59,202 nucleotides of DNA, taken from NCBI GenBank assembly GCA_910586545.1, contig CAJUIQ010000006.1, positions 1-59,202 on the forward strand. The letters are read 5' to 3'. Shown here piece by piece: positions 34,717-43,646 of the stretch. The stretch is from an uncultured Eubacteriales bacterium. GTDB lineage: Bacteria > Bacillota > Clostridia > Oscillospirales > CAG-272. The position numbers and the translations under genes are program-made. Numbering within the stretch: position 1 is the stretch's first letter; every line of letters begins with the position of its first letter. Below the pieces are notes generated by a model, which was given only the letters and a program-made list of their open reading frames with translations, had not been told where the DNA came from and searched no databases.

Positions 34717-36108
34717 TTACATAGTTATCGGTAAACTTAGATCAACTTCAAAACCGTCATATTCACTATGCTTTACTGTCATTTCACCTTTATGTGCAAA
34801 CATAATTTGCTTGACAATAAGCAAGCCTAAGCCGTGGCGTTGCTCTGATGTGTTTTCATCACAGACCATATAATGCGGTGCATGACCCAGCTTTTCAAGC
34901 TGTTCATCTGTTGCACCTACCCCATCATCGGCAATAATGATTTTGCAATGACTATCCTCAGCCAGAATACGGACAAAAATATGACAGCCTTGTTCATTAT
35001 GGTTCATGCTGTTTTGAATCAGATTGCTTACTGCCCGTTTGATCAAATCTTTGTCAATGCATACAGGACAAGAGGTTAAGGCTTCGTCCGTTTGCCATTC
35101 AATCGTGTACTTTTCATCAATATTCATATTGATGAAATCGACTACAACCTGCCGGATAACAGAAATTAGATTCTGCCTTTCCGGATGAATCGGCTGCATA
35201 TTGTATTCTAACTTGGACGCAAGATTCAGGTCGTTGATTAAGTTTCTCATCCGCTTGCTTTGTTTTACAATGACCGCAGCTTTTTTTCGGTTATCTTTAG
35301 ATACCTGCATATCACTTTCTAACTGCCCGGCATAACCCATTACTATTGACAAAGGCGTCCGTATGTCATGGGATACCCCTGCAATCCAATTCGCCCTTGC
35401 AGTTTCCCTTTTGCGGAGCTGTCGGCTTTGCGTTTGCAGAATATCTGAGGTTTTGTTGATATTAACCGCAAGTTCGGATAAAAGCCCTTTTTCCCTAATA
35501 TGGATTTCTTCGTTTGTAGATAAAGCCTGTATGCCGCCCACAATCGGCTTCACGGATTTTATCAGTTTAGAATTAGCAATTACATAAATGATAAAAATCA
35601 AAGCGATATTGATTGCAAAAACAGAAAGAACCGTTTTAGGCAAGTTAGCGATTAAATGATAATCCCAACTCGGCCACATATGCTTCCAAAAGCTGTCTTT
35701 CGGATAGCCAAGTACCACGAGTCCGTTTTCTGCTTCTCCTGTAAATGTTGGGTATCCGTCTATATAGCCACGAGTCAGGCTTGCTATATCTGAAATTGTA
35801 TAGGACATCGGTACTATTTCGGGAAGATTACCCGTCTGCCATACAACTTCCATTGTTGCGTTGTCAATAAAAATCGCCCATACATTCGTATTTTGAAGTT
35901 CAAACTCTATATCTTCGGTCAAAACATATCCATTACTATCTTGCAACAAATGATCGGCGATCTCTTGTGCCGTTATCCAAGGGGAACCATTTGGCGCTTG
36001 GTTTAGCGTATATATCACCAATAAAGCAAAGTTCAAAATAATGAGCAACACCGAGGACAAGAGCATAATACCGATAAAGTGCCGTATGAGTTTCGGTACG
36101 CTTTTCAT
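34717..36108 (-). CDS. Sensor histidine kinase (lantibiotic/antimicrobial-peptide type)
   Basis: 463 residues from an ATG at 36108, 1 bp after the response-regulator stop with GGAGGG upstream. Two membrane helices (about 10-35 and about 157-182) flank an extracellular sensor of about 120 residues; then HAMP-like region, dimerisation helix GVSHDIRTPL with the phosphorylated His, N-box and G-boxes (IIADDGVGA, HGLGLLIVKQI). Partner of the regulator upstream. By synteny with the LanFEG genes it probably senses a cationic or lanthionine peptide. Confidence 0.88.
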   Translation of the reverse strand: MKSVPKLIRHFIGIMLLSSVLLIILNFALLVIYTLNQAPNGSPWITAQEIADHLLQDSNGYVLTEDIEFELQNTNVWAIFIDNATMEVVWQTGNLPEIVPMSYTISDIASLTRGYIDGYPTFTGEAENGLVVLGYPKDSFWKHMWPSWDYHLIANLPKTVLSVFAINIALIFIIYVIANSKLIKSVKPIVGGIQALSTNEEIHIREKGLLSELAVNINKTSDILQTQSRQLRKRETARANWIAGVSHDIRTPLSIVMGYAGQLESDMQVSKDNRKKAAVIVKQSKRMRNLINDLNLASKLEYNMQPIHPERQNLISVIRQVVVDFINMNIDEKYTIEWQTDEALTSCPVCIDKDLIKRAVSNLIQNSMNHNEQGCHIFVRILAEDSHCKIIIADDGVGATDEQLEKLGHAPHYMVCDENTSEQRHGLGLLIVKQIMFAHKGEMTVKHSEYDGFEVDLSLPITM

Positions 36109-36109
36109 G

Positions 36110-36814
36110 TTACTTGCCCTCCGCAATAAGTTTGTAACCAAGCCCCTTAACAGTTATCAAAGAAACAGGCTGAGAGGGTTTTACTTCAATTTTTTCCCGG
36201 ATACGGCGAATATGTGCCATCAGCGAGTTTTCATAGCCAAAAGGATTATCGCCCCAAGCCGCTTCACATAGTGCGTCAATCGTAACGATCCGTCCTGCAT
36301 TTCGATATAAAGCAGCAAGAATATCATGCTCTTTTGCAGTCAGTGAAATATGTTCTCCGTTCTTTATGACCTCCGCACGCTCAAAATTAATTTCGCTGTC
36401 GTGCAACTTTACGAGGGGATTTTCTGTTTTATAGCTTCTGCGAAGAATGGCATTTATCCGGAATAAAAGCTCTTTCGGCAAAAACGGTTTTACCATATAA
36501 TCATCCGCACCAAGACCAAAACCACGGAACTTATCGTCATCTTCGCCACGGGCTGTTAAGAATAACACTGGATAATCAGCCGCTTTTTTGAGTCGTTCCA
36601 TCAGATCAAATCCATTCCCATCAGGGAGCATTACATCAAGAATTGCAAACTCAGGCTGAAAATTTTCTGAAACTGCAACTGCTTCACTTACGGTCTTTGC
36701 CGTTTTAACATTTTGAAATCCGTCCTCGTTTAAGATAGAGACGACCATATTTAAAAGCTCCTGCTCGTCATCGACGAGCAAAATGCGTTTTTGCTTCAGG
36801 TAATCTAACCTCAT
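36110..36814 (-). CDS. OmpR-family response regulator
   Basis: 234 residues. Receiver domain with acidic pair DDE (about 16-18), phospho-Asp in FAILDVMLPDG (about 59), Thr and Lys in LTARGED and YMVKPF; then a winged-helix DNA-binding domain (SLTAKEHDILAALYRNAGRIV, SLMAHIRRIREKI). OmpR-family dimers bind direct repeats spaced one helical turn; three 11-bp repeats lie upstream of the LanF-like gene (37504-37536). Confidence 0.9.
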   Translation of the reverse strand: MRLDYLKQKRILLVDDEQELLNMVVSILNEDGFQNVKTAKTVSEAVAVSENFQPEFAILDVMLPDGNGFDLMERLKKAADYPVLFLTARGEDDDKFRGFGLGADDYMVKPFLPKELLFRINAILRRSYKTENPLVKLHDSEINFERAEVIKNGEHISLTAKEHDILAALYRNAGRIVTIDALCEAAWGDNPFGYENSLMAHIRRIREKIEVKPSQPVSLITVKGLGYKLIAEGK

Positions 36815-36859
36815 AAGGATACCTCTTTTTCGTGTGCTAGATAGACCAGATTGTAAAAC

Positions 36860-37435
36860 CTATTGTTCATTTAGAATGTTCTGCACAGCAGTCCATTCAA
36901 TGATCGGCAGGTTCTTCTGAACCGAGTCGGAAGTCTTCCGCTGCTTATTAGCAATTTTTATGCTGTTAAAAATGAAACTGCCGATTGCCAATACCAGACA
37001 AATCCCTCCCGCAACGAGAGCAATAGTTAAGTTGCTTTCCGTTTCGATACAGAAGTAACAGCCTATGGCCAAAATGACGCCAAGAACCAAACAAACGATT
37101 GATGTGCTGAAGCGTTCTTTTTTTAGGCCGCCAAGCGCCCACGACTGAGGTTGATTACAGTGCGGACATTTATCTCCAAAGGCTTTGGAATAGATCTGCT
37201 TTTCAGTGACGTCCTTGTATGTATCTTTTACTGCTTTTACAAGTTTTTTGTGAGCCATATCCGCTAATTTCTGCTGCTTTTTGTCGTCCAAATTTTTAAA
37301 ATTGCTGTTAATTTCAGCCCGTGTACCAGTAATTGTCGCCTGCAACGGCCCGCTGTCTTTCATGCACTGTTCACAGCGAAAAGAATATGGCACTTCAATC
37401 GTTTCCGTTTTTGTATGCTTATAATAGGTACTCAT
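36860..37435 (-). CDS. Zinc-ribbon membrane protein, unknown function
   Basis: 191 residues. CEQC (about 21-24) and CPHC (about 96-99) form a split zinc-binding set in a cytosolic N-terminal half; two membrane helices follow (about 115-155). Transcribed with the two-component pair, divergent from the LanFEG-type genes. No known family to me. Confidence 0.65.
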   Translation of the reverse strand: MSTYYKHTKTETIEVPYSFRCEQCMKDSGPLQATITGTRAEINSNFKNLDDKKQQKLADMAHKKLVKAVKDTYKDVTEKQIYSKAFGDKCPHCNQPQSWALGGLKKERFSTSIVCLVLGVILAIGCYFCIETESNLTIALVAGGICLVLAIGSFIFNSIKIANKQRKTSDSVQKNLPIIEWTAVQNILNEQ

Positions 37436-37503
37436 GTTCTCTTTCTCCTTTCTTTATATTTCCCATTATATCATAGAAATATGTCTTTTTTTAATAGGAG
37501 ATG

Positions 37504-37536
37504 AAATGTAAGGTAAATGTAAGGTAAATGTAAGGA
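37504..37536. promoter_or_regulatory. Three tandem 11-bp repeats, response-regulator site
   Basis: AAATGTAAGGT occurs at 37504-37514 and 37515-37525, and as AAATGTAAGGA at 37526-37536. The spacing of exactly one helical turn between divergent operons suits binding of the neighbouring OmpR-type regulator. Confidence 0.65.
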
Positions 37537-37605
37537 CATGAGAAGGTTAGCACAAGGTTGGAAAGCTACAATGTATTTGCGATGATAAGGAAGGAGCAAA
37601 ACACA

Positions 37606-38361
37606 ATGAATATCATTGAAACCAAAAATTTAACGAAATCGTATGCTGATTTTACAGCGGTTTCGGGTGTGAATCTGCATATCCCCCAAGGATCTGTTTA
37701 TGGGTTTCTCGGTCCGAACGGAGCAGGAAAGTCTACTACAATGAAAATGTTTTTGGGACTTACGAAGCCAACAAGCGGTTCATTTTCTATTGACGGAAAG
37801 AAGTACCCGGACAGCAGAGTGCAGATTTTGAAAGAAACCGGTTCATTTATTGAAGCCCCCGCTTTCTACGGGAATTTAAGCGGTGAAGAAAATCTTGACA
37901 TTATCCGCAAAATATTGGGACTTCCGAAATCTTCCGTGTCGGAAGCCCTTGAAATTGTAGGTCTGACACGGTTTAAGAAACGGCTTGCGAAAAAATATTC
38001 TCTCGGAATGAAGCAGCGGTTAGGGCTTGCAGGTGCTTTGATTGGAAAGCCGCCAATCTTGATTTTAGATGAGCCAACGAATGGACTTGATCCTGTTGGT
38101 ATTCATGAAATCCGAACGCTAATCCGATCTTTACCTGAGAAGTTTAACTGTACTGTTTTGGTATCGTCGCATTTGCTGTCAGAAATAGAACTGATGGCGG
38201 ATACGGTCGGCATCTTGAATCATGGTCGCTTGCTGTTTGAGGGAACGCTTGCCCAACTTAAATTTAACGCAGCGTCACAAGACTATCCTACTGATAATTT
38301 GGAAGATGCATTTCTTGCCTTGATTGATGCTGACAACAGGCAAAGGGGGGCTCAGAGATGA
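37606..38361 (+). CDS. Lantibiotic-immunity-type ABC transporter ATPase (LanF-like)
   Basis: 251 residues from an ATG at 37606, with AAGGAG 8 nt before. GPNGAGKST Walker A (about 38-46), YSLGMKQRLGLA signature and LILDEPTNGLDP Walker B. It matches BcrA/LanF-type ATPases that pump peptide antibiotics such as lantibiotics or bacitracin out of the membrane. First of a three-gene transporter with two permeases. Confidence 0.88.
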   Translation: MNIIETKNLTKSYADFTAVSGVNLHIPQGSVYGFLGPNGAGKSTTMKMFLGLTKPTSGSFSIDGKKYPDSRVQILKETGSFIEAPAFYGNLSGEENLDIIRKILGLPKSSVSEALEIVGLTRFKKRLAKKYSLGMKQRLGLAGALIGKPPILILDEPTNGLDPVGIHEIRTLIRSLPEKFNCTVLVSSHLLSEIELMADTVGILNHGRLLFEGTLAQLKFNAASQDYPTDNLEDAFLALIDADNRQRGAQR

Positions 38362-39080
38362 GTGTTTCTTTGGAATGTAAAAAAGTGAAACGGACTGGAT
38401 TTTTGCCGGTATTTTTCTGCGGCGGCATTTTAGCTGCGGCTTTTCCTGCTATCAATATGGCTGTTCGTTCGGAGATGTATCTGAACCTTCCGGACAATCC
38501 GATACAAATTCTGCTCGGTGCGAATTGGCAGATCATGGCAATGCTGAATGTGCTGCTTATTGTAATTGGATCTTGCCTTTTATACCATACAGAATATGCC
38601 GACAATGCTATGCAAAAAATGAAATCCTTACCCATCAGGGAGAGTACCATTTTCTTGGGCAAAGCGGTTTTAACAATCTTTATGAGTTTTTTTGTACTTG
38701 CAATAGAAGCGGGAGCTATTACGCTATGTTCTCATCATTGGTTTGAAATAGGAAGCAGTTTTTTTAGTGAACTGGGTAACCATTTCGGATATTCGTTTTT
38801 GCTCCTGTTACCCTGCATTATTTTGTCGCTTCTTATTTCGGAAGCCTGTAAAAATATGTGGGTATCCCTTGGAATCGGCGTAGTATGCGTGTTTACTGCA
38901 ACTATGCTGCCGACAACCAATTTTACTCTGTCCCTCTTTCCGTTTGCAATGCCTTTTCAGGTGTTTGCGAGTGCAGATGTAGCACAATCGATACACTATA
39001 TTTATGGGGTGCTCGCAGAACTTGCCACTCTTGCTTTAGCACAGCTTATATTTGTAAAGGTAAGGAGGTCGTTTGAATGA
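38358..39080 (+). CDS. Lantibiotic-immunity ABC transporter permease (LanE/MutE-like)
   Basis: 240 residues, six predicted membrane helices. The start ECKKVKRTGFLPVFFCGGILAAAFPA is typical of the MutE/EpiE family. Overlaps the ATPase stop by 4 bp, and the next permease start by 4 bp. Confidence 0.82.
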   Translation: MSVSLECKKVKRTGFLPVFFCGGILAAAFPAINMAVRSEMYLNLPDNPIQILLGANWQIMAMLNVLLIVIGSCLLYHTEYADNAMQKMKSLPIRESTIFLGKAVLTIFMSFFVLAIEAGAITLCSHHWFEIGSSFFSELGNHFGYSFLLLLPCIILSLLISEACKNMWVSLGIGVVCVFTATMLPTTNFTLSLFPFAMPFQVFASADVAQSIHYIYGVLAELATLALAQLIFVKVRRSFE

Positions 39081-39847
39081 GTTTATTATCGCTTGTTGAT
39101 GTAGAGTTTAAGAAAATACGCCGATCTAAAATCCTTTTGATTTTAGCGGTAGCTGCCGTTATTCTCTGGATACCTTCTATCTTGAATGCAAAAATGAATT
39201 TCGGTATGCAGGCAGAGGGGATTTCCCCTGAAAACAACTTCTTTATCCAAGGCTTTTTGGGAATGGCGTGGTTTATGTTCCCTGCAAGTATGGTAGTAGG
39301 AACTGTTCTTTTAAGCCAAACAGAAAGGGCAAACAAAGGCATTTTGAAAATGCTTGCTCTGCCGATCAGCACAGCGAAACTTTGTACGGCAAAGTTTGTT
39401 GTACTGCTTACACTGGCAGCAGCACAGATTTTCATGATAACAGGTATGTATTACATCAGCGCTGCTATCAGTTCAGGGACACAGAATTATTGTTTTATCC
39501 TGCCGCCATTGTTTGTATTGAAGGAAATTAGTTTGATATTTCTATCCGCAATACCGATGATTGCATTTTTTTGGATGTTATCGGTTTGCATTCAGACGCC
39601 GATTTTTTCTATTGGTGTTGGCTTGGCTTCGATTGTTCCGTCGGTATTGATCATTAATACAAAGGTGTGGTTTGCCTATCCAATGGCATATCCGTTTTTC
39701 GTTATCACATCGGAATATGGCAAACTTGCAGAAAATATGGATACAGCACAGATTGAACTAATACCTTGGATACCTGTTGCCGTTACTATTACAATCATAT
39801 GTTTAGGCATTTCCTGCCTTCGCTTCGGGCAGGCTGAAAGGAGATAA
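39077..39847 (+). CDS. Lantibiotic-immunity ABC transporter permease (LanG/MutG-like)
   Basis: 256 residues, six predicted membrane helices. SLVDVEFKKIRRSKILLIL at the N-terminus, and ANKGILKMLALPISTAKLC after the second helix, match MutG-type permeases. Second permease of the LanFEG complex. Confidence 0.82.
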   Translation: MSLLSLVDVEFKKIRRSKILLILAVAAVILWIPSILNAKMNFGMQAEGISPENNFFIQGFLGMAWFMFPASMVVGTVLLSQTERANKGILKMLALPISTAKLCTAKFVVLLTLAAAQIFMITGMYYISAAISSGTQNYCFILPPLFVLKEISLIFLSAIPMIAFFWMLSVCIQTPIFSIGVGLASIVPSVLIINTKVWFAYPMAYPFFVITSEYGKLAENMDTAQIELIPWIPVAVTITIICLGISCLRFGQAERR

Positions 39848-39852
39848 TTATT

Positions 39853-40125
39853 ATGAAAAACAAGTTTTTAACCGCTGTCAGTACGATTATGCTTTTTGTT
39901 CCGTGGACAATTCTTCCGCTTAGAACTTTTGACTGGGCGTTAGAATCGCCTGTTGCTGAAATTATGATTGCTTGTTATGCGGCGTTTATGGTTTTCAGCG
40001 GAGTATTTACCATTATCTCGTATGTTAAGGCAAAGGCCCAGAATAATTTGATGAAAGTCTGTTTGATCGTAAACAGCCTTTATGCCGTTGCGGGAGTTGC
40101 ATTTTTAGGGATGATGGTTGTGTAA
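39853..40125 (+). CDS. Small membrane protein
   Basis: 90 residues with three predicted membrane helices (about 8-22, 34-56, 70-90). 5 bp after the LanG-like gene, so co-transcribed. Possibly an accessory of the resistance pump; no recognised domain. Confidence 0.6.
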   Translation: MKNKFLTAVSTIMLFVPWTILPLRTFDWALESPVAEIMIACYAAFMVFSGVFTIISYVKAKAQNNLMKVCLIVNSLYAVAGVAFLGMMVV

Positions 40126-40151
40126 AAAATTATGGGATGAGGTAAATTGCT

Positions 40152-40652
40152 ATGAAGAAAACAAAAATAATTGCAGTTGTATTTTTAGCTTTGATTCTTA
40201 CCGCTGGTTTGGCAGGGTGCGGTTCTAATCACGATAAAAACAGCTTGAAAGATAACCTTATTGACGGTTGGGATAATTGGATTCAGTCATTCAGTAAACA
40301 CGCTTTAACAAAGGAGAAAGACCTGCAGGGAGAAAAGGAGAAAGGTGTTGACGCTTATACAGGTACTTATGTGGCTGACTATGATGAATTTAATGGAAAG
40401 GAGTTTATATTTGGTAGAACTGCTTTGAACCGTGAAAACGGCAATCATCTGCAAGTCTCCTATAAACTTACTATAGAGAGCGGGGCTGCGGAGCTAAATT
40501 GGATTGCAGGCAGTGACGAATATTCGATTGCAAACGACAGCTCAGAAGATACAAAAGAATACACAATTTCATCCGGCGATAATTATGTTGTTCTCAAAGG
40601 AGAAAATTTCAGCGGAAGTTTGGAACTGACAGTTAAAGATGTCGAAGACTAA
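40152..40652 (+). CDS. Predicted lipoprotein of the resistance operon
   Basis: 166 residues. Signal MKKTKIIAVVFLALILTAGLAGC with lipobox LAGC (Cys about 23). A beta-rich outer domain follows. Lipoproteins beside LanFEG pumps often capture the peptide (LanI-like role); that role is inferred from position only. Confidence 0.65.
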   Translation: MKKTKIIAVVFLALILTAGLAGCGSNHDKNSLKDNLIDGWDNWIQSFSKHALTKEKDLQGEKEKGVDAYTGTYVADYDEFNGKEFIFGRTALNRENGNHLQVSYKLTIESGAAELNWIAGSDEYSIANDSSEDTKEYTISSGDNYVVLKGENFSGSLELTVKDVED

Positions 40653-40800
40653 GAGATATAGAACTTATATATCTTATGCTACAATGGGTATTGGCGGTAT
40701 CTTTACAAGGATATTACTAATACCCATAGGCATTTTCATAGTTCTTATTCATTTCATTTGGACAATTATTGACCGGATTATCTATTGGTGTGAGAAATAA
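40639..40800 (+). CDS. Small single-pass membrane protein, 53 aa
   Basis: ATG at 40639, inside the last codons of the lipoprotein gene (14-bp overlap). 53 residues: a basic start (SKTKRYRTYI), one long hydrophobic stretch (about 16-46), end WCEK. The ribosome site is weak, so translation probably depends on the upstream gene. Confidence 0.4.
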   Translation: MSKTKRYRTYISYATMGIGGIFTRILLIPIGIFIVLIHFIWTIIDRIIYWCEK

Positions 40801-40828
40801 AAACTATGATTGATAGCGAGATGTTATT

Positions 40829-41170
40829 ATGAAACGGATTTTACTGGTGGATGATGACGAAACATTCAGATACATATTAGCTGAATTATTGAAAAAGGAA
40901 TTTGAAGTTTTAGAATCATCCGGCGTTAAAGACGCATTATCAAAATTAAAAATAGCTTCTGTTGATCTGATTTGTTCCGACTATCGAATGGGGGACGGGA
41001 CAGGATTGGATTTGCTGAGATGCTGCAAGGAACCGAATATATCGATTCCATTTCTGCTTATGTCCGCTGATGACAGCAATCATCTTTCAGAAAAAGCAAA
41101 TTTATACGGCATAGATTTTTGTGAAAAAGCAGATCACGACTTTCTTGAAAAAGTTAGAGCTATGATATAG
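40829..41170 (+). CDS. Stand-alone response-regulator receiver protein
   Basis: 113 residues, receiver domain only: DDDE at about 8-11, phospho-Asp in LICSDYRMGDG (about 52), Ser in LLMSADD, Lys in FCEKADH. No output domain. It could compete with or modulate the kinase of this element; partner unknown. Confidence 0.75.
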   Translation: MKRILLVDDDETFRYILAELLKKEFEVLESSGVKDALSKLKIASVDLICSDYRMGDGTGLDLLRCCKEPNISIPFLLMSADDSNHLSEKANLYGIDFCEKADHDFLEKVRAMI

Positions 41171-41182
41171 AAAGGCATAAGA

Positions 41183-41521
41183 ATGAGCTGTTTAGGAAAC
41201 ATAATATGGTTTTTAAGCTGCGGGTTATGGCAAGGTCTGTTTTGGAGTATTACAATTATCGGAATACCTATCGGTCGTCAATGCTTCAAATTTGCCGCCC
41301 TTACATTTTTTCCGTTCGGAAAAGAAATCCAATATGGCGGTAGTCCTATATCTTTTATTGCCAATATGTTTTGGATAATTTTAAGCGGTATTCCTTTAGC
41401 ATTGCTCTCTTTGCTGAATGGACTGCTGTTGTGTTGCACGATCATAGGTATCCCTTTTGGTTGTCAATGCTTTAAGTTTGCAAAATTAGCTTTAGCTCCA
41501 TCTGGTGCAAAAGTTAATTAA
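41183..41521 (+). CDS. YccF-domain membrane protein
   Basis: 112 residues. Two copies of the YccF (DUF307) pattern: LGNIIWFLSCGLWQGLFW...IGIPIGRQCFKFAALTFFPFG and ANMFWIILSGIPLALL...IGIPFGCQCFKFAKLALAP. Four predicted membrane helices. Function unknown. Confidence 0.75.
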   Translation: MSCLGNIIWFLSCGLWQGLFWSITIIGIPIGRQCFKFAALTFFPFGKEIQYGGSPISFIANMFWIILSGIPLALLSLLNGLLLCCTIIGIPFGCQCFKFAKLALAPSGAKVN

Positions 41522-41546
41522 ACTATCTTTTAAAGCAAGAAGGTGA

Positions 41547-41927
41547 ATGATGAATTACTCGGAATGGACTTTCGATGAAAAGAATCCAATTTATGTACAA
41601 TTATGTTATAAGATTCGTTATAGCATTTTTAACGGTAAACTATCACCCGGAGAGAATATGCCATCCATTCGCAACATGGCGGCAATATTGCACTTAAACA
41701 GCAATACGGTCGCGAGATCGTATAAATTGTTAAATCAGGAAGAGTTGATTTTCACGAGTCGAAGCAAAAAATATATTGTAACATTCGACAGTGTTCTTGT
41801 TAATCAAAAACGCATTCAAGAAGTGCAGCTACTTTGCCACAATTTTATAAGCACAATGACCGGATTAGGATTTTCTAAAAAAGATATTCTATCTTTTGTT
41901 CAGGAATACATTCGCAGCAAAAATTGA
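41547..41927 (+). CDS. GntR-family regulator (YtrA type)
   Basis: 126 residues. Winged HTH at about 10-75 (PIYVQLCYKIRYSIFNGKLSPGENMPSIRNMA, NSNTVARSYKLLNQEELI) with a short helical tail, the YtrA form that usually controls ABC transporter genes. Last gene of the plus-strand cargo operon; it may regulate the transporter. Confidence 0.8.
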   Translation: MMNYSEWTFDEKNPIYVQLCYKIRYSIFNGKLSPGENMPSIRNMAAILHLNSNTVARSYKLLNQEELIFTSRSKKYIVTFDSVLVNQKRIQEVQLLCHNFISTMTGLGFSKKDILSFVQEYIRSKN

Positions 41928-42383
41928 AATGTTGTTGCTTTACATAAAGAAAAGCAGCCTTGCGACTACTTTTCGGGTACAATGTAGAATCCCCCTAAAA
42001 AAGTACAGACATCAGCCCTGCCAAATAAAAAAAACGAGGTTTGTCAGGGCGGTTTTGTTATGCGTAAATCCCTCCAAATCCGAGTTTTTGGATTGGAGGG
42101 ATTTTATATGTGCTGGACTTCTTTCGGCGTTCCGCTGCTTGTCATGAGCAGCGAGTATGAATCTATGACATAGGCCTTTCATCAAAAAAGCGATTATCTC
42201 TCACAGGTATACTGCGGCTTTTTATATGAACTGATATACCATAAATATAATGAATTAAATGCACTTGTAGGACGACTTTTGTCGTTATGCAGGTGCATTT
42301 TTGTATCTACTCCCGGTTGTCGTTCTCCGCCTTTCAATCTGAATTTTACTATTTGAAAATTCAGATTGAAAGGCGGAAAAACG
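41928..42383 (+). other. Terminator and regulatory region between cargo and element core genes
   Basis: Holds hairpins at 42015-42050 (GCCCTGCCAAA/TTTGTCAGGGC) and 42066-42105 (AATCCCTCC.../GGAGGGATT), both followed by T-rich sequence, then a 21-bp-arm inverted repeat (listed separately). I see no supported gene here. Confidence 0.55.
42327..42376. repeat. Perfect 21-bp inverted repeat over a ribosome site
   Basis: Arms at 42327-42347 and 42356-42376 with an 8-nt loop. The right arm includes AAGGCGG, the ribosome site of the sigma-like gene starting at 42384. As RNA it would hide the start; as DNA it could bind a dimer. Confidence 0.75.
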
Positions 42384-42857
42384 ATGATTGGAAAGCATCT
42401 GAAAAGAAGAAAAGACAAGTATAATCCGTACAGGATTTGCGAAAGAGTCGGCAGATATTACCTGTCATTCAAAGACGGACAAGGCGTGCGGCATGAAATG
42501 GAAATACAAAAGGATTTATTTAATATGCTTAACCGCTTTGAACTTGACTATCTCTCGATTCTTAACGAGTGGGACAGGCATATCGAACATTTTGAGCAAA
42601 CGGAACAATCTTTCAATCGGCGCGCCTGTTGCAAGACAGAATTGGTTGAAGATACCGTTTTGCGTAACATTGAGTATGAACAGCTGCATAAAGCTATCTC
42701 AATGCTGACTGAAACGCAGCAACGGCGGTCGAAACTTTACTACTTCCAGGGATTAACATATAAACGGATTGTAGACATGGAGGATTGTTCTACTTCGGCG
42801 GTTGTGAGCTCGATTTCTGCGGCCATTGTAAATATCAGAAAAATTCTTTCCAAATAG
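42384..42857 (+). CDS. Sigma-70 region 4-like regulator of the element
   Basis: 157 residues from an ATG at 42384. The C-terminal part (about 100-155) has the region-4 HTH pattern (AISMLTETQQRRSKLYYFQGLTYKRIVDMEDCSTSAV). It matches the sigma-like gene of Tn1549/Tn916-type elements that controls element genes. An upstream in-frame ATG lies inside the inverted repeat and is less likely. Confidence 0.75.
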   Translation: MIGKHLKRRKDKYNPYRICERVGRYYLSFKDGQGVRHEMEIQKDLFNMLNRFELDYLSILNEWDRHIEHFEQTEQSFNRRACCKTELVEDTVLRNIEYEQLHKAISMLTETQQRRSKLYYFQGLTYKRIVDMEDCSTSAVVSSISAAIVNIRKILSK

Positions 42858-43480
42858 GGTTGAAAAATTCCTTATGAGTGAGGATGAGGGCAGAGACAAC
42901 TTTTCTCTGCCCTTTATCCGTTTACGGTAAACAATCGTGCTCTTTGACAACTGAATATCATTCATCAAACACATTCCTATTGCTATTGCGAAAGCAGGAG
43001 CCACATTAGCGTCTGCGCCACGATCTGCCAAACAGACCTACTGATTTTTCAGAGTTTTTTTTGCAATGAGCGAGATACAGTCGGCTATAAGTATCGGGCG
43101 GCTTCCGATATGGCGACGACAGGCAATAGGTACAATGATACTCCCGTTCAGCCACAGTCCGAGCGTGATAAAACCGTCGTAGGTAATGGGGGGGGCGGTT
43201 GCGAAAGAACCTCGCAAGGGTGCCATGCCACCCCACAAAGTTTTACAACTTTGCGGGGGACCCCGACACCCGTGGAGCTGACAGCCGCCAGCCGTTTGAT
43301 GAGTTTTTGTAGGCGCACCACTAACTTCACTAGTGTGTGACAAATAAAAATACTCCTATCATAATTAAGTCAGATGTAGAGAGCCATGAAAACGAGTTTT
43401 ATTATATGCTCTATTTCCTTATATCCGGCTGCTACATAGACAGTAATAACGCTGTCTAAATTCAGATAGGAGATGATCAC
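42858..43480. other. Non-coding region with possible transfer-origin features
   Basis: No supported gene. Contains GC-rich repeats around 43190-43275, including a CAAAGTTTTACAACTTTG inverted pair, and CACTAGTG at 43328-43335 overlapping TAGTGTG (43331-43337), a heptamer like the MOBV nick site. This may be the residue of a relaxase/oriT region of the parental element. Confidence 0.35.
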
Positions 43481-43618
43481 ATGGAAAGGATTGTAAAGCT
43501 AAGATACAGCGATATATATTTCGCTGTATTAAATGCCGTTATCACTTGCGAACAAGATATTAAATTGGCATTTCAAAAAAGGACGAACCCTCTTGTAATA
43601 TTGTACAAACTCTTATGA
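43481..43618 (+). CDS. Small protein, 45 aa, unknown
   Basis: ATG at 43481 with AGGAGA 7 nt upstream; 45 residues, begins MERIVKLRYSDIYFAVLNAV. Not recognised. Position before the small gene and recombinase is typical of element regulatory ORFs. Confidence 0.4.
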   Translation: MERIVKLRYSDIYFAVLNAVITCEQDIKLAFQKRTNPLVILYKLL

Positions 43619-43646
43619 ATACAGTATTGCGAGGTGGTGTTGATGA

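Noticed and set aside
43038..43343. A 101-codon minus-strand open frame in the element
   Set aside because: Product is Pro/Gly/Thr-rich without domain pattern and no ribosome site; the region looks like non-coding transfer-origin residue.
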